A DNA stretch of 64,000 nt. Source: Pelomonas aquatica (GTDB lineage Bacteria > Pseudomonadota > Gammaproteobacteria > Burkholderiales > Burkholderiaceae_C). Of this stretch, positions 15,815-24,386 are shown in pieces (position 1 is the first letter of the stretch; each line of letters begins with the position of its first letter). A program made the position numbers and the translations under genes. The DNA lies in the NCBI RefSeq assembly GCF_026712205.1, contig NZ_JAPPUW010000001.1, positions 186,001 to 250,000 on the forward strand. Direction: 5' to 3'. The notes below the pieces were generated by a model that did no database searches, was not told the DNA's origin, and was given only the letters and a program-made list of their open reading frames with translations.

Positions 15815-17134
15815 ATGCATCGAATCGCTGTTGTCGGATCCGGCATCGCGGGCCTGGCCGCCGCCCATCGCATCGCGACGGCGCCGGGCGAGCACCGGGT
15901 CACGCTGTTCGAGGCGGGCGGCCATTTTGGTGGGCACGCCAACACCGTCGATCTCGAGCTCGAAGGCGTGGTGCATGGCGTGGACACCGGCTTCCTGGTC
16001 TTCAATCGCCGCACCTATCCGCTGCTGATCCAGCTCTTCGCCGACCTCGGCATCGCGCCGGCGGAATCGGACATGTCCTTCTCGGTGCAGGTGCCCACGG
16101 CCGACGGCCGCGCCGGCCTGGAGTGGAGCGGCAGCTCGCTGCGCAGCGTGTTCGCGCAGCGGCGCAACCTGCTGAGGCCGCGCTTTTGGCGCATGCTGTC
16201 CGAGATCCTGCGCTTCAACCGGCTGGCGACGGCCCTGGCCGAAACCGCCCCTGAAGCGACGCTTCAGGGGAGCATCGGCGACTTCCTCGATGCCCAGGGC
16301 TTCACGCCGACCTTCCGCGAGCACTATCTGCTGCCGATGATCGGCTGCATCTGGTCCTGCCCGACCGGCCAGATGCTGAAGTTCCCCCTCGGCACGCTGA
16401 TCCGCTTCTGCCACAACCATGGCCTGATCCAGGTCGCTGACCGCCCGCAGTGGTACACCGTGCGCGGCGGCTCGCGGGAATATGTACGCCGCATGGTGGC
16501 CTGCATCCCCGATGCGCGCCTGCACTCGCCCGTGCTGGGCCTGCAGCGCTGCGGCCACGCCGTGCGCCTGCAGACGCGCCACGGCAGCGAGACCTTCGAC
16601 GCCGTCGTGCTGGCCTGCCACAGCGACCAGGCTCTGGCCCTGCTGGGCGAAGGCGCAAGCCGTGACGAGCGCGCGGTGCTCGGCGCCATCCGCTACCAGC
16701 CCAATACGGCGGTGCTGCATGGCGACGTGGCCGTGCTGCCGCGGCGCCGTGCGGCCTGGGCCTCGTGGAACTACGAACGCGCGAGCGACACGGCCACGGA
16801 GCAGGCCCCGGTCTGCCTGCACTACCTCATCAACCGCCTGCAGCCCCTGCCTTGGCGGCAGCCGGTCATCGTGTCCCTGAACCCGGCGCGGCCCATCGCG
16901 GAGCACCTCGTGCACCGCCGCATCGACTACAGCCATCCGGTATTCGACCTCGCCGCCCTGCAGGCCCAGGGCCGCATCGGCGAACTGCAGGGCCGGCAGC
17001 GCACCTGGTTCGCCGGCGCCTGGTGCGGCTATGGCTTCCACGAAGACGGCCTGCGGGCCGGCCTGCAGGCGGCCGAGGGCATGTTGCAGGCCTTGAGTGC
17101 CTGGGCGCCGCAAACCGAAAGGAGCGCGGCTTGA
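15815..17134 (+). CDS. FAD-dependent oxidoreductase of the CFA-linked type
   Basis: A 439-residue flavoprotein of the amine-oxidase/phytoene-desaturase-like fold. The dinucleotide motif is V-V-G8-S-G10-I-A-G13-L-A-A-A-H-R, followed by an acidic E-A-G-G-H-F-G-G-H-A segment. Proteins of this type regularly precede DUF1365 and CFA-like genes. They are plausible desaturases or isomerases of phospholipid acyl chains, but the reaction is not shown. ATG 15815 has CGGAG (15805-15809) before it; an upstream in-frame ATG at 15752 would place the coding region over the operator and was rejected. Its stop overlaps the next start. Confidence 0.85.
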   Translation: MHRIAVVGSGIAGLAAAHRIATAPGEHRVTLFEAGGHFGGHANTVDLELEGVVHGVDTGFLVFNRRTYPLLIQLFADLGIAPAESDMSFSVQVPTADGRAGLEWSGSSLRSVFAQRRNLLRPRFWRMLSEILRFNRLATALAETAPEATLQGSIGDFLDAQGFTPTFREHYLLPMIGCIWSCPTGQMLKFPLGTLIRFCHNHGLIQVADRPQWYTVRGGSREYVRRMVACIPDARLHSPVLGLQRCGHAVRLQTRHGSETFDAVVLACHSDQALALLGEGASRDERAVLGAIRYQPNTAVLHGDVAVLPRRRAAWASWNYERASDTATEQAPVCLHYLINRLQPLPWRQPVIVSLNPARPIAEHLVHRRIDYSHPVFDLAALQAQGRIGELQGRQRTWFAGAWCGYGFHEDGLRAGLQAAEGMLQALSAWAPQTERSAA

Positions 17135-17904
17135 ACTCGGCCCAGATCGGATTTGGCTCGGTCTGGCACCGGCGCCTGCGCCCGGTTGAGCATGCCTTCC
17201 GCTACCCCAGCTATTTCCTGCTGCTGCCGCTGCGCAGCCTGCGCGCGCAGCCCTGCACGCCGCTGAACCGCAACCGTTGGGGCTGGTTGAGCTTTCAGGA
17301 CCGCGACCACGGCGTGGGCGGCGACGACGCCCTCGCCTGGTTCGAGCAGCTGCTGCACAGCGAAGGCATCAGGGACGCCGACGGCGAGGTCTGGCTGCAG
17401 ACCTTCCCGCGCGTGTTGGGCTATGCCTTCAAGCCGGTGAGCTTCTGGTACGCCCATCGCGCCGATGGCTCGCTGGCGGCGGTGCTGGCCGAGGTCAACA
17501 ACACCTTCGGTGAGCGCCATGCCTATCTGCTTGCCGGTCCCGGACTCGCCTGGGGCGCGGAAAGCCGTGCCCAGAAGGTTTTCCACGTTTCGCCCTTCTG
17601 CGGCGTGAATGGCGACTACAGCTTCCGCTTCGAGCGGCTGACTGCGGCCGACGGCCGGCCGGCGCACAGCACGGCGCGCGTCGACCTGCACGACGGGCAA
17701 GGCCCGCTGCTGCAGACCCGTGTCGCCGGCGCCCTGGTCGAGTTGACGACGGCCAGCGTGCGGCGCGCCATCTTCGGGATGCCCTTCATGACGCTGGGCG
17801 TGATCTTGCGCATCCACTGGCAGGCACTGCGTCTGTGGATCAAGCGCGTGCCCTTCTCCAACAAGCCGCAGCCACCCCAGCAATTCGTGAGCCGACAACC
17901 ATGA
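17131..17904 (+). CDS. DUF1365 protein
   Basis: A 257-residue protein of the DUF1365 family. It has the N-terminal V-W-H-R-R-L-R-P-V-E-H-A-F-R-Y-P, the central Y-A-F-K-P-V-S-F-W-Y and E-V-N-N-T-F-G-E-R-H, and the K-V-F-H-V-S-P-F motif. The biochemical role is unknown; it nearly always accompanies CFA-like methyltransferases and the preceding flavoprotein. The start is a TTG at 17131 overlapping the upstream TGA, supported by AAAGGAG (17118-17124). The stop overlaps the methyltransferase ATG. Confidence 0.9.
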   Translation: MNSAQIGFGSVWHRRLRPVEHAFRYPSYFLLLPLRSLRAQPCTPLNRNRWGWLSFQDRDHGVGGDDALAWFEQLLHSEGIRDADGEVWLQTFPRVLGYAFKPVSFWYAHRADGSLAAVLAEVNNTFGERHAYLLAGPGLAWGAESRAQKVFHVSPFCGVNGDYSFRFERLTAADGRPAHSTARVDLHDGQGPLLQTRVAGALVELTTASVRRAIFGMPFMTLGVILRIHWQALRLWIKRVPFSNKPQPPQQFVSRQP

Positions 17905-19157
17905 GCACACAACCTGTTTTCGCGAACCTCGCCCGGCCGGGCCGTCCACCACGGTCGGCGCGCCGCCTGCTTCGCCTGCTGGAGCGTCTGCCGCTGGGCG
18001 AGCTGGAGGTCCGACTGCCCGGCGGCGCCGTGCAGCGCTGCGGCCATGGCATGGCAACCTCCACAGGCCAGCACGGCGTCCTGCAACTGCACGACTGGGC
18101 GATGTTCGACCGCGCCCTCAGGTCCGGCGACATCGGCTTCGCGGAGAGCTTCATCGACGGCGAGTGGGACAGCCCCGACCTGACGCAATTGCTGCGCCTG
18201 TGCATCCGCAACCGCGAGCACATCGAGGGCGTCATCTACGGCAGCTGGTGGGGCCGTCTCGGGTACCGGCTGCGCCATCTGCTGAGGCGCAATTCGAAGG
18301 CGGGCAGCGCCCGCAACATCCACGCCCACTACGACCTGGGCAACGACTTCTACCGCCTCTGGCTGGACCCGGGCATGAGCTACAGCGCGGCCTGGTTCGA
18401 GGGCCGGGACGCGCGCGGCGCCGATCTGCTGCGGGCCCAGGATGCGAAGTACCGTCGCGCATTGCGTGAGGCACGAGTCGAGCCTGGCCAGCGCGTGCTG
18501 GAGATTGGCTGCGGCTGGGGCGGCCTCGCCGAGCTGGCGGCGAAGGAGTTCGGTGCCCAGGTGACCGGCGTGACCTTGTCCGCCGAGCAGCTGCGCTGGG
18601 CGCGGCAACGCCTGCAAGACGCCGGGCTCGATGCCAACGCGCGGATGCTCTACCTGGACTACCGCGACCTGCCTGCACGGTATGACGGCGACCCCTTCGA
18701 CGCCGTCGTGTCGATCGAGATGTTCGAGGCGGTCGGGCATGAGTACTGGTCGACCTATTTCAGGACGCTGAACGCCTGCCTGAAGCCGGGGGGTCATGCC
18801 TGCATCCAGACCATCACCATCCGCGACGACCTCTTCCCCCGCTACCTGCGCTCGACCGACTTCATCCAGCAGTACATCTTCCCCGGCGGCCTGCTGCCCA
18901 GCCCCACGGCCTTCGAGGCCGAGGCGCGGCGCGCGGGCTTTGTCGTCGAGAACCGGCTGGCCTTCGGGCAGGACTACGCCGAGACGCTGCGCCGCTGGCG
19001 CGATGCCTTCATGCAGCGGCTCGACGAGGTTCAGCGCCAGGGCTTCGACCGGCGCTTCCAGCGCATCTGGACCTTCTACCTGGCCTACTGCGAAGCCGCC
19101 TTCGACACCGGCAACACCGATGTCTTCCAGTTCACGTTGAGGAAGCCCAACGCATGA
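17901..19157 (+). CDS. CFA synthase-like SAM-dependent methyltransferase
   Basis: A 418-residue member of the cyclopropane-fatty-acid synthase family, acting on phospholipid acyl chains. The SAM motif is V-L-E-I-G-C-G-W-G-G. Compared with the bicarbonate site of E. coli Cfa (C139, E239, H266, I268, Y317), this protein has A163, E276, Q303, I305 and Y359, so the Cys and the His are replaced. That suggests a non-canonical product such as a methylated rather than cyclopropanated chain; this is inference. The start is coupled by ATGA to DUF1365 and the stop by ATGA to the next gene. Confidence 0.88.
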   Translation: MSTQPVFANLARPGRPPRSARRLLRLLERLPLGELEVRLPGGAVQRCGHGMATSTGQHGVLQLHDWAMFDRALRSGDIGFAESFIDGEWDSPDLTQLLRLCIRNREHIEGVIYGSWWGRLGYRLRHLLRRNSKAGSARNIHAHYDLGNDFYRLWLDPGMSYSAAWFEGRDARGADLLRAQDAKYRRALREARVEPGQRVLEIGCGWGGLAELAAKEFGAQVTGVTLSAEQLRWARQRLQDAGLDANARMLYLDYRDLPARYDGDPFDAVVSIEMFEAVGHEYWSTYFRTLNACLKPGGHACIQTITIRDDLFPRYLRSTDFIQQYIFPGGLLPSPTAFEAEARRAGFVVENRLAFGQDYAETLRRWRDAFMQRLDEVQRQGFDRRFQRIWTFYLAYCEAAFDTGNTDVFQFTLRKPNA

Positions 19158-19717
19158 ACGGCGTCGATCAGCGCCGGCGCCGCATCCTGGCCGGCCTGAC
19201 GGCCACCACCCTGACTGCACTCACCATGACGCCTGCCCTCTCTGCCCCCCAACCGCCCGCCGAGTTCGGGCACTCGCCGCTGCGACTTCAGGGTTCGGGC
19301 GTGATGCGCTTCTTCGGCCTGCGCGTCTACGAAGCGCGGCTGTGGGTCAAGTCGACCCTCGACGCGAACCACTACGCCAGCAGCGAATTCGCGCTGGAGC
19401 TGGTGTACGACCGCCGCCTCGAAGGCAAGGCCATCGCCGAGCGCTCCGTCGCCGAAATGCGCCGTATCGGCGAATTCGACGAGGCCAAGGCCAAAGCCTG
19501 GCTCGACCTGATGTCCCGTGCGTTTCCCGACGTCGCGGCGGGTGACCGGCTGGTCGGCATCAACGACGGCCTAGGCGGGGTGCGCTTTTTCCACAACGCA
19601 AGGCTGACCGTGGAAACGGTCGACGCCGAATACGCACGCCTGTTCTTCGGCATCTGGCTCTCCCCCAAGACCTCCGCGCCCGCGCTGCGCGAGGCCATCC
19701 TCGGCTTGACGTCCTGA
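19154..19717 (+). CDS. Chalcone isomerase-like secreted protein
   Basis: A 187-residue protein with a probable signal peptide (residues 1-30, twin Arg stretch R-R-R-R-I-L-A then a hydrophobic core ending A-L-S-A). The mature part matches the bacterial chalcone isomerase-like family: L-R-L-Q-G-S-G-V-M-R-F-F-G-L-R-V-Y-E-A-R-L-W, and later L-V-Y-D-R. Plant CHI-fold relatives include fatty-acid-binding proteins, so lipid binding in the periplasm is plausible. It is coupled to the methyltransferase by ATGA overlap. Confidence 0.82.
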   Translation: MNGVDQRRRRILAGLTATTLTALTMTPALSAPQPPAEFGHSPLRLQGSGVMRFFGLRVYEARLWVKSTLDANHYASSEFALELVYDRRLEGKAIAERSVAEMRRIGEFDEAKAKAWLDLMSRAFPDVAAGDRLVGINDGLGGVRFFHNARLTVETVDAEYARLFFGIWLSPKTSAPALREAILGLTS

Positions 19718-19731
19718 TCCGCAGTGGCGCC

Positions 19732-21036
19732 ATGAGCTCGACGGCACTGCAACCCGCACCGCGTGTGCTGGACTGGCGCAAGGGGCTGGCCTATGCGGCC
19801 TTGGGCGTTCCGCTGGCCTTCGTCTCGTTGCCGCTCTATGTCAACCTGCCATACCACTACGCCTCCGCACTCGGGATGCCACTGCCCATGCTGGGCGGCG
19901 TGATGCTGGGGGTCCGGATGCTGGATGCCTTCATCGACCCGGCGCTGGGGCGCATCAGCGACAAGCTGTTCGGACTTGGCGAGAAGGTGGCCTGGGGTGC
20001 TGCGGCTGCGGGCAGCGCCCTGTTGGCGCTGGCCTTCGCGGCGCTGTGGCTGCCGCCCTCGCGTGACGCTTCAAGCGTCGCACCCTGGCTGGCCATTGCG
20101 CTGCTCCTGTGCACGCTGGGCTACAGCGGCGTCAGCATCGTTCACCAGACTTGGGGTACTCGCTGGGGCGGTGGGCCGAAGCTGCGGTCGCGCGTGACCG
20201 GCTGGCGCGAGGCGGGCACGCTGGTGGGCGTGCTGCTGGCCAGCGCCCTGCCCAGCTGGCTGGGCTGGAATGCCACCAGCGCCACTCTGGCCAGCCTGTT
20301 GGCGGTTGGACTCGTCGGGCTGCACCGCGTGCGTGAGCCTGATCCTTTCCCGCAGGCATCGGCGCCGGGCGGTCGTGGGCTCTCGAGCCCAGGCGCGTCA
20401 CCGTGGCGGCACGCCGCGTTCAGACGACTGCTGGCCGTGTTCATGCTGAACGGCATCGCCAGCGCGATCCCGGCCACCTTGCTGCCGTTCTTCATCGCGG
20501 ATCGCCTGCAGTTGGCGAGTTGGCAGGCGCCGCTGCTGCTGGGCTACTTCGGCGCGGCGGTGCTGGGATTGCCGCTGTGGGTGCGCGCGGCGGCGCGATG
20601 GGGGCTGTCGCCGGTCTGGCGCGCGGGCATGGTGGCCAGCGTGGCCGCCTTCTCCGTCACGCCGTGGCTGGGCCGCGGGGACGGTGCGGCCTTTGCGGTG
20701 GTCTGCCTTCTCAGCGGCTTGACCCTGGGCGCCGACCTCGCCCTGCCGGGCGCCTTGTTGACCGGAGTGATTCAAGGCACCGGTTCGAGCCAACGCGATG
20801 AGGGCATCTACCTCGGCTGGTGGGCCTGCGCCACCAAGCTCAATCTGGCGCTGGCTGCCGGCCTCGCCTTGCCGCTGCTCTCCGCAGTCGGCTACAGCAG
20901 CGGCACGACGGCGCCGGCCGGCCTTCAGGCGCTGGCCTGGGCCTACGGCGGATTGCCATGCCTGCTGAAGCTGGCCGCAGTCGCCGCGCTCTGGCGCGCC
21001 GAGCGCCTCAACCCCACCTGGAAGGATCGCGAATGA
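19732..21036 (+). CDS. MFS transporter, MelB-like
   Basis: A 434-residue twelve-segment transporter of the major facilitator superfamily, related to the sodium:sugar (GPH/MelB) branch: G-V-R-M-L-D-A-F-I-D-P-A-L-G-R-I-S-D near residue 65 is typical. Bacterial homologues occur in operons with CFA-like genes and could move lipids or lysolipids; that function is inferred from context only. It lies 14 bases after the CHI-like gene, and its stop overlaps the DUF3833 start. Confidence 0.82.
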   Translation: MSSTALQPAPRVLDWRKGLAYAALGVPLAFVSLPLYVNLPYHYASALGMPLPMLGGVMLGVRMLDAFIDPALGRISDKLFGLGEKVAWGAAAAGSALLALAFAALWLPPSRDASSVAPWLAIALLLCTLGYSGVSIVHQTWGTRWGGGPKLRSRVTGWREAGTLVGVLLASALPSWLGWNATSATLASLLAVGLVGLHRVREPDPFPQASAPGGRGLSSPGASPWRHAAFRRLLAVFMLNGIASAIPATLLPFFIADRLQLASWQAPLLLGYFGAAVLGLPLWVRAAARWGLSPVWRAGMVASVAAFSVTPWLGRGDGAAFAVVCLLSGLTLGADLALPGALLTGVIQGTGSSQRDEGIYLGWWACATKLNLALAAGLALPLLSAVGYSSGTTAPAGLQALAWAYGGLPCLLKLAAVAALWRAERLNPTWKDRE

Positions 21037-21593
21037 AGGCCCTCGCCATGAAGCACCTGGCCCGGCGCAACTTGATCATCGCCACGGTGGCCGCGACGCT
21101 CGCGGGCTGCGCCGGGCCGCGGGTTCAAGACTATGCGAAAGAAGAGCCCCGGCTGGATCTGCGCGCCTTCCTGACGGGCGACCTGACCGCCAAGGGCATG
21201 TTCACCGATCGCTCCGGGCGCGTCGTGAAGCGCTTCACCGTGCGCATGAACGGACGCTGGGACGGTGACAGCGGCGTGCTCGATGAGCACTTCCAGTACA
21301 GCGACGGCAGCACCCAGCGCCGCATCTGGCGGCTGAAGGCCCTCGGCCAGGGGCGCTACAGCGGCAGGGCGGACGACGTCGTCGGCGAGGCCGCGGGCGA
21401 GAGCGCCGGCAACGCCTTCCGCTGGGGCTACACCTTGGCCCTGCCGGTGGACGGGCGGGTCTGGAACGTCGCGCTCGACGACTGGATGTTCCTGCTCGAC
21501 GAGCGCACCGTGCTGAACCGCTCGGCGATGAGCAAGTTCGGGCTGCACGTCGGCGACGTCACGCTCGTCATCACCCGGGATGGGAGGGGCTGA
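21033..21593 (+). CDS. DUF3833 lipoprotein
   Basis: A 186-residue predicted lipoprotein. The signal peptide ends in the lipobox T-L-A-G-C26. The mature domain (D-L-T-A-K-G-M-F-T-D-R-S-G-R-V-V-K-R-F, then Y-S-G-R-A-D-D-V-V-G-E-A) matches the DUF3833 family, a lipocalin-like fold found with CFA clusters. It probably resides at the outer or inner membrane. ATG 21033 follows GGAAGG (21020-21025) and overlaps the MFS stop; ATG 21048 is an alternative start. Confidence 0.85.
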   Translation: MKALAMKHLARRNLIIATVAATLAGCAGPRVQDYAKEEPRLDLRAFLTGDLTAKGMFTDRSGRVVKRFTVRMNGRWDGDSGVLDEHFQYSDGSTQRRIWRLKALGQGRYSGRADDVVGEAAGESAGNAFRWGYTLALPVDGRVWNVALDDWMFLLDERTVLNRSAMSKFGLHVGDVTLVITRDGRG

Positions 21594-21595
21594 GC

Positions 21596-22387
21596 ATGCC
21601 GATGTTCTCGACGGGGCTGAATCCGCCCATGCAGGATTGGAAGGGCCGCTGGGTCTGGGTGATCGGCGCCTCTTCCGGCATCGGGCGGGCGACAGCGTCC
21701 GCTTTGCATCGGAAGGGTGCCTGCGTCATCGTGTCGGCGCGCCAGGGCCACGCCCTCAACGCCTTCGTGCAGGCGCATCCCGGCAGCGTCGCGCTGCCGC
21801 TGGACGTCACCCAACATCAGCAATTGCGCCAGGCCGCGAAGGCCGCGCAGGGGTATGCACAGGGGGCTCCCGCGCTGGTGATGTACTGCGCCGGCCACTA
21901 CCGGGCCCAGCAGGCGACCGCCTTCGATCGGTGGGAGATGGAAAAGCACCTGGCGATCAACTACCGGGGCGCGCTGAACATGCTCGACGTCATGCTGCCG
22001 ATGCTGATCGCCGCGCGCGCCGGGCACATCAGCCTGGTCGGCAGCGTAGCCGGGTATCGCGGGCTGCCCAAGTCCCTGGCCTATGGACCGACCAAGGCGG
22101 CGCTCAACAACCTGGCGGAGAACCTCTACCTGGACCTGCACCCCCTGGGCCTGGGCGTGTCCATCGTCAACCCCGGCTTCGTCGAGACACCGCTGACCGC
22201 CCAGAACGATTTCAAGATGCCAGCCTTGATCTCCACGGCGCAGGCCGCGCAGCACATCCTCGACGGCTGGGCCCGCGGTCGGTTCGAGATGAATTTCCCG
22301 CGCCGCTTCACGGCCTGGATGCGCGTGTTGCGCTGGATGCCCGATCCCTGGTATTTCGCGGCGGTTCGCCGCGCCACCGGAGCCTGA
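21596..22387 (+). CDS. Short-chain dehydrogenase/reductase
   Basis: A 263-residue SDR. The cofactor motif is G24-A-S-S-G-I-G30, the N-A-G equivalent is Y-C-A-G near residue 98, and the catalytic residues are Ser150, Tyr163 and Lys167 (Y-G-P-T-K). It ends with a hydrophobic/aromatic segment that may associate with membranes. It lies two bases after the DUF3833 stop, in the same operon. Its substrate is presumably an oxidised lipid intermediate, which is inference. Confidence 0.88.
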   Translation: MPMFSTGLNPPMQDWKGRWVWVIGASSGIGRATASALHRKGACVIVSARQGHALNAFVQAHPGSVALPLDVTQHQQLRQAAKAAQGYAQGAPALVMYCAGHYRAQQATAFDRWEMEKHLAINYRGALNMLDVMLPMLIAARAGHISLVGSVAGYRGLPKSLAYGPTKAALNNLAENLYLDLHPLGLGVSIVNPGFVETPLTAQNDFKMPALISTAQAAQHILDGWARGRFEMNFPRRFTAWMRVLRWMPDPWYFAAVRRATGA

Positions 22388-22390
22388 TCG

Positions 22391-22900
22391 ATGGCCGCCA
22401 TGTCTTCAGACTTGCAAACCGCCAAGCTCGTCGACGCCTACACCCGGCTGAGCCGCGAGAGCTTGCCGAGCCTGCTGGACCTCTACGACGAGCAGGCGAG
22501 TTTCAAGGATCCGTTCAACGATGTGCGCGGGCGCGCCGCCATCGAGCGCATCTTCAGCCAGATGTTCGACGAACTGCGGGAGCCTAGATTCGTCGTCCTC
22601 GTGTCCGCCTCGGAAGGGGACGAGGCCTTCCTGACCTGGGAGCTTCACTTTCTGCGGCAATCTGGCCAGGCGATGACGATCCGCGGCGCCTCGCACATTC
22701 GCTTCACGGCCATGGGGCGCGTGGCCGTGCATCGCGACTACTGGGACGCGGCCGAGGAGCTGTACGCCAAGCTGCCGCTGCTGGGTGTCCTGATGCGGGC
22801 GCTCAGGCGCCGGCTGTCAACGCCACAGCTACCCCAGCCGCTTCCTTCCAGCAGAACGTCGTATGCGCCCAGCCGAAGGTGCTGGCGGCGAAATGGTTAG
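22391..22900 (+). CDS. NTF2-like (SnoaL) protein
   Basis: A 169-residue protein; residues about 8-130 form an NTF2-like cone fold (L-Y-D-E-Q-A-S-F-K-D-P-F-N-D-V-R-G). Such proteins are small enzymes or binding partners without a fixed reaction. It is the last gene of the operon, three bases after the SDR. The final 30 or so residues are Ser/Pro/Arg-rich and look out of character. This end borders a region of confused coding signals, so the true C terminus may be displaced by a frameshift. Confidence 0.78.
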   Translation: MAAMSSDLQTAKLVDAYTRLSRESLPSLLDLYDEQASFKDPFNDVRGRAAIERIFSQMFDELREPRFVVLVSASEGDEAFLTWELHFLRQSGQAMTIRGASHIRFTAMGRVAVHRDYWDAAEELYAKLPLLGVLMRALRRRLSTPQLPQPLPSSRTSYAPSRRCWRRNG

Positions 22901-22974
22901 GCATCAGCCAAGTCCTCCACGAGCTTGAAGCTGGCCCATCTGGGGAACACCATGAACTTGAAGGCATGCCCTGA

Positions 22975-23196
22975 TTGCATGGCCGAGAACGTCATCGAGC
23001 ACGGATCCCCGACCTGGCCCTGAGCCTCGTGCTGGTCGCCTGGAAGCCCGGCGCCGCCGTGCGCGAGCTGCGCTCGGAGGAGGCCGTGCTGGCCGCGGCC
23101 GACGCCGGCGAGCTGCTGCTCTCGCTGACCGACATCGTCGTCAACTGCCCCATCACCCGCCCCGCCGAGGGCCCGGCGCTGCGCGGCCTGCGCTGA
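22975..23196 (+). pseudogene. Possible 3' gene remnant
   Basis: From about 23018 to a TGA at 23194-23196 this frame reads A-L-S-L-V-L-V-A-W-K-P-G-A, then E-A-V-L-A-A-A-D-A-G-E-L and L-T-D-I-V-V-N-C-P-I-T-R. That looks like the end of a real protein, but it has no plausible start or upstream part. It overlaps the 3' end of the acyltransferase on the other strand, whose last 60 residues look non-native. I do not recognise the family. It may instead be a coincidental frame in GC-rich DNA. Confidence 0.3.
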
Positions 23197-24326
23197 ATGC
23201 CCACCAGCAGGGCCAGCCCCGGCACGCGGCGCAGCAGCAGATAGGCGGCGGCGCAGGCCGCGAAGCTCAGCGCGATCAGCAGCAGCGCCTCCAGCCCCCA
23301 GGGCAGGGCCAGCGGCTTCAGCGCCTGCGTCAGCAGCACGATCACGGTCTGGTGCAGCACATAGAAGCAGAACACCGCCGCGCTGGCCGCACGCAGCCGC
23401 GGCGACTCCACCGTGAAGGCCCGCTGCGCCCAGCCGCAGGCGGCCAGCATGGCCCACCAGCTCATGCCCGCCCACAGCAGGCGTTCGGCCACGAGCAGTG
23501 CCGCGGGCGGCTCCGCGTCGGCATAGGCGCCGAAGTAGGCGATCAGCAGCGCCCAGCCGCCGAGCGCCCCGGCCAGGGCCACCCAGCGCCAGCGCAGCGC
23601 CGCCGGCCACAGGCCCGCGGCCAGCGGCGTGCGGCTGGCCCAGCCCAGCGCGAACAGCCAGCCGTACTGCAGGTGGTTGTAGAGGTCGTGCACGAGGCTG
23701 TGCGTGCTCGGGTGATGCGGGAACACGAAGACGCGTGCCAGCGCCAGCGGCAGGGCCGGCAACAGCAGCCAGGCCCAGGCCGGCAGGCGCGGCGCGAACG
23801 GGCGCCCGCGCAGCAGCGCGGCCAGCGCTATGCCCAGCACCGCGTACAGCCACAGATAGGGCAGGAACCACAGGTGGTTCCAGGTCGGCACGCCCATGCA
23901 GTCGTTGCCGCGGCAGTATTCGCCGCCATGCAGATAGGCCCACCAGAAGTCGAGGTAGCCGCCATCGCCCGGCAGCTGGGCCGGCACCTTGGTCAGCACC
24001 TCGAAATAGGCCTGCGGCGTGACGATGACGGCCATGCCGAACAGCAGCGGCAGCAGCAGGCGCAGCGAGCGGTCCTTCACCGCGCCCCAGGCGCCGCGCC
24101 GCGCGGCCAGGCCCTGGCAGGCCGCGCCGGCGATCAGGAACAGCAGGCCCAGCCGCCATGGCGCGCTCAGCAGCATGAAGGGCTCCAGCGTGCTGCTGGC
24201 GGCCGGGCTTTTGACATGCCAGCCCCAGGTCACGTAGTACATGCCGACGTGAAAGGGGATCAGCAGCACGAACGCGGCGGTGCGCAGACCGTCGAGAAAG
24301 GGCAGGCGGGTGGCGGTGGTGTTCAT
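22992..24326 (-). CDS. Membrane acyltransferase (OpgC/acyltransferase 3 type)
   Basis: A 444-residue acyltransferase-3-family membrane protein with about ten segments. The N terminus (L-P-F-L-D-G-L-R-T-A-A-F, then L-I-P-F-H-V-G-M-Y-Y) carries the conserved Arg and the His of the family. H-L-W-F-L-P-Y-L-W-L-Y lies near residue 170 (as N-H-L-W-F). The family O-acylates glucans or surface sugars from the inner membrane. GTG 24332 is two codons upstream; ATG 24326 is preferred. The last 60 or so residues (Ser/Ala/Arg-rich) are unlike the family and overlap a frame on the plus strand, so the natural stop may have been lost. Confidence 0.8.
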   Translation of the reverse strand: MNTTATRLPFLDGLRTAAFVLLIPFHVGMYYVTWGWHVKSPAASSTLEPFMLLSAPWRLGLLFLIAGAACQGLAARRGAWGAVKDRSLRLLLPLLFGMAVIVTPQAYFEVLTKVPAQLPGDGGYLDFWWAYLHGGEYCRGNDCMGVPTWNHLWFLPYLWLYAVLGIALAALLRGRPFAPRLPAWAWLLLPALPLALARVFVFPHHPSTHSLVHDLYNHLQYGWLFALGWASRTPLAAGLWPAALRWRWVALAGALGGWALLIAYFGAYADAEPPAALLVAERLLWAGMSWWAMLAACGWAQRAFTVESPRLRAASAAVFCFYVLHQTVIVLLTQALKPLALPWGLEALLLIALSFAACAAAYLLLRRVPGLALLVGIQRRPRSAGPSAGRVMGQLTTMSVSESSSSPASAAASTASSERSSRTAAPGFQATSTRLRARSGIRAR

Positions 24327-24386
24327 GGCCACCAGCTTCGCGACGCCTCGCTGCCCGCGCGAGCGGGCTGGGGCGAAGCGCGCGGC

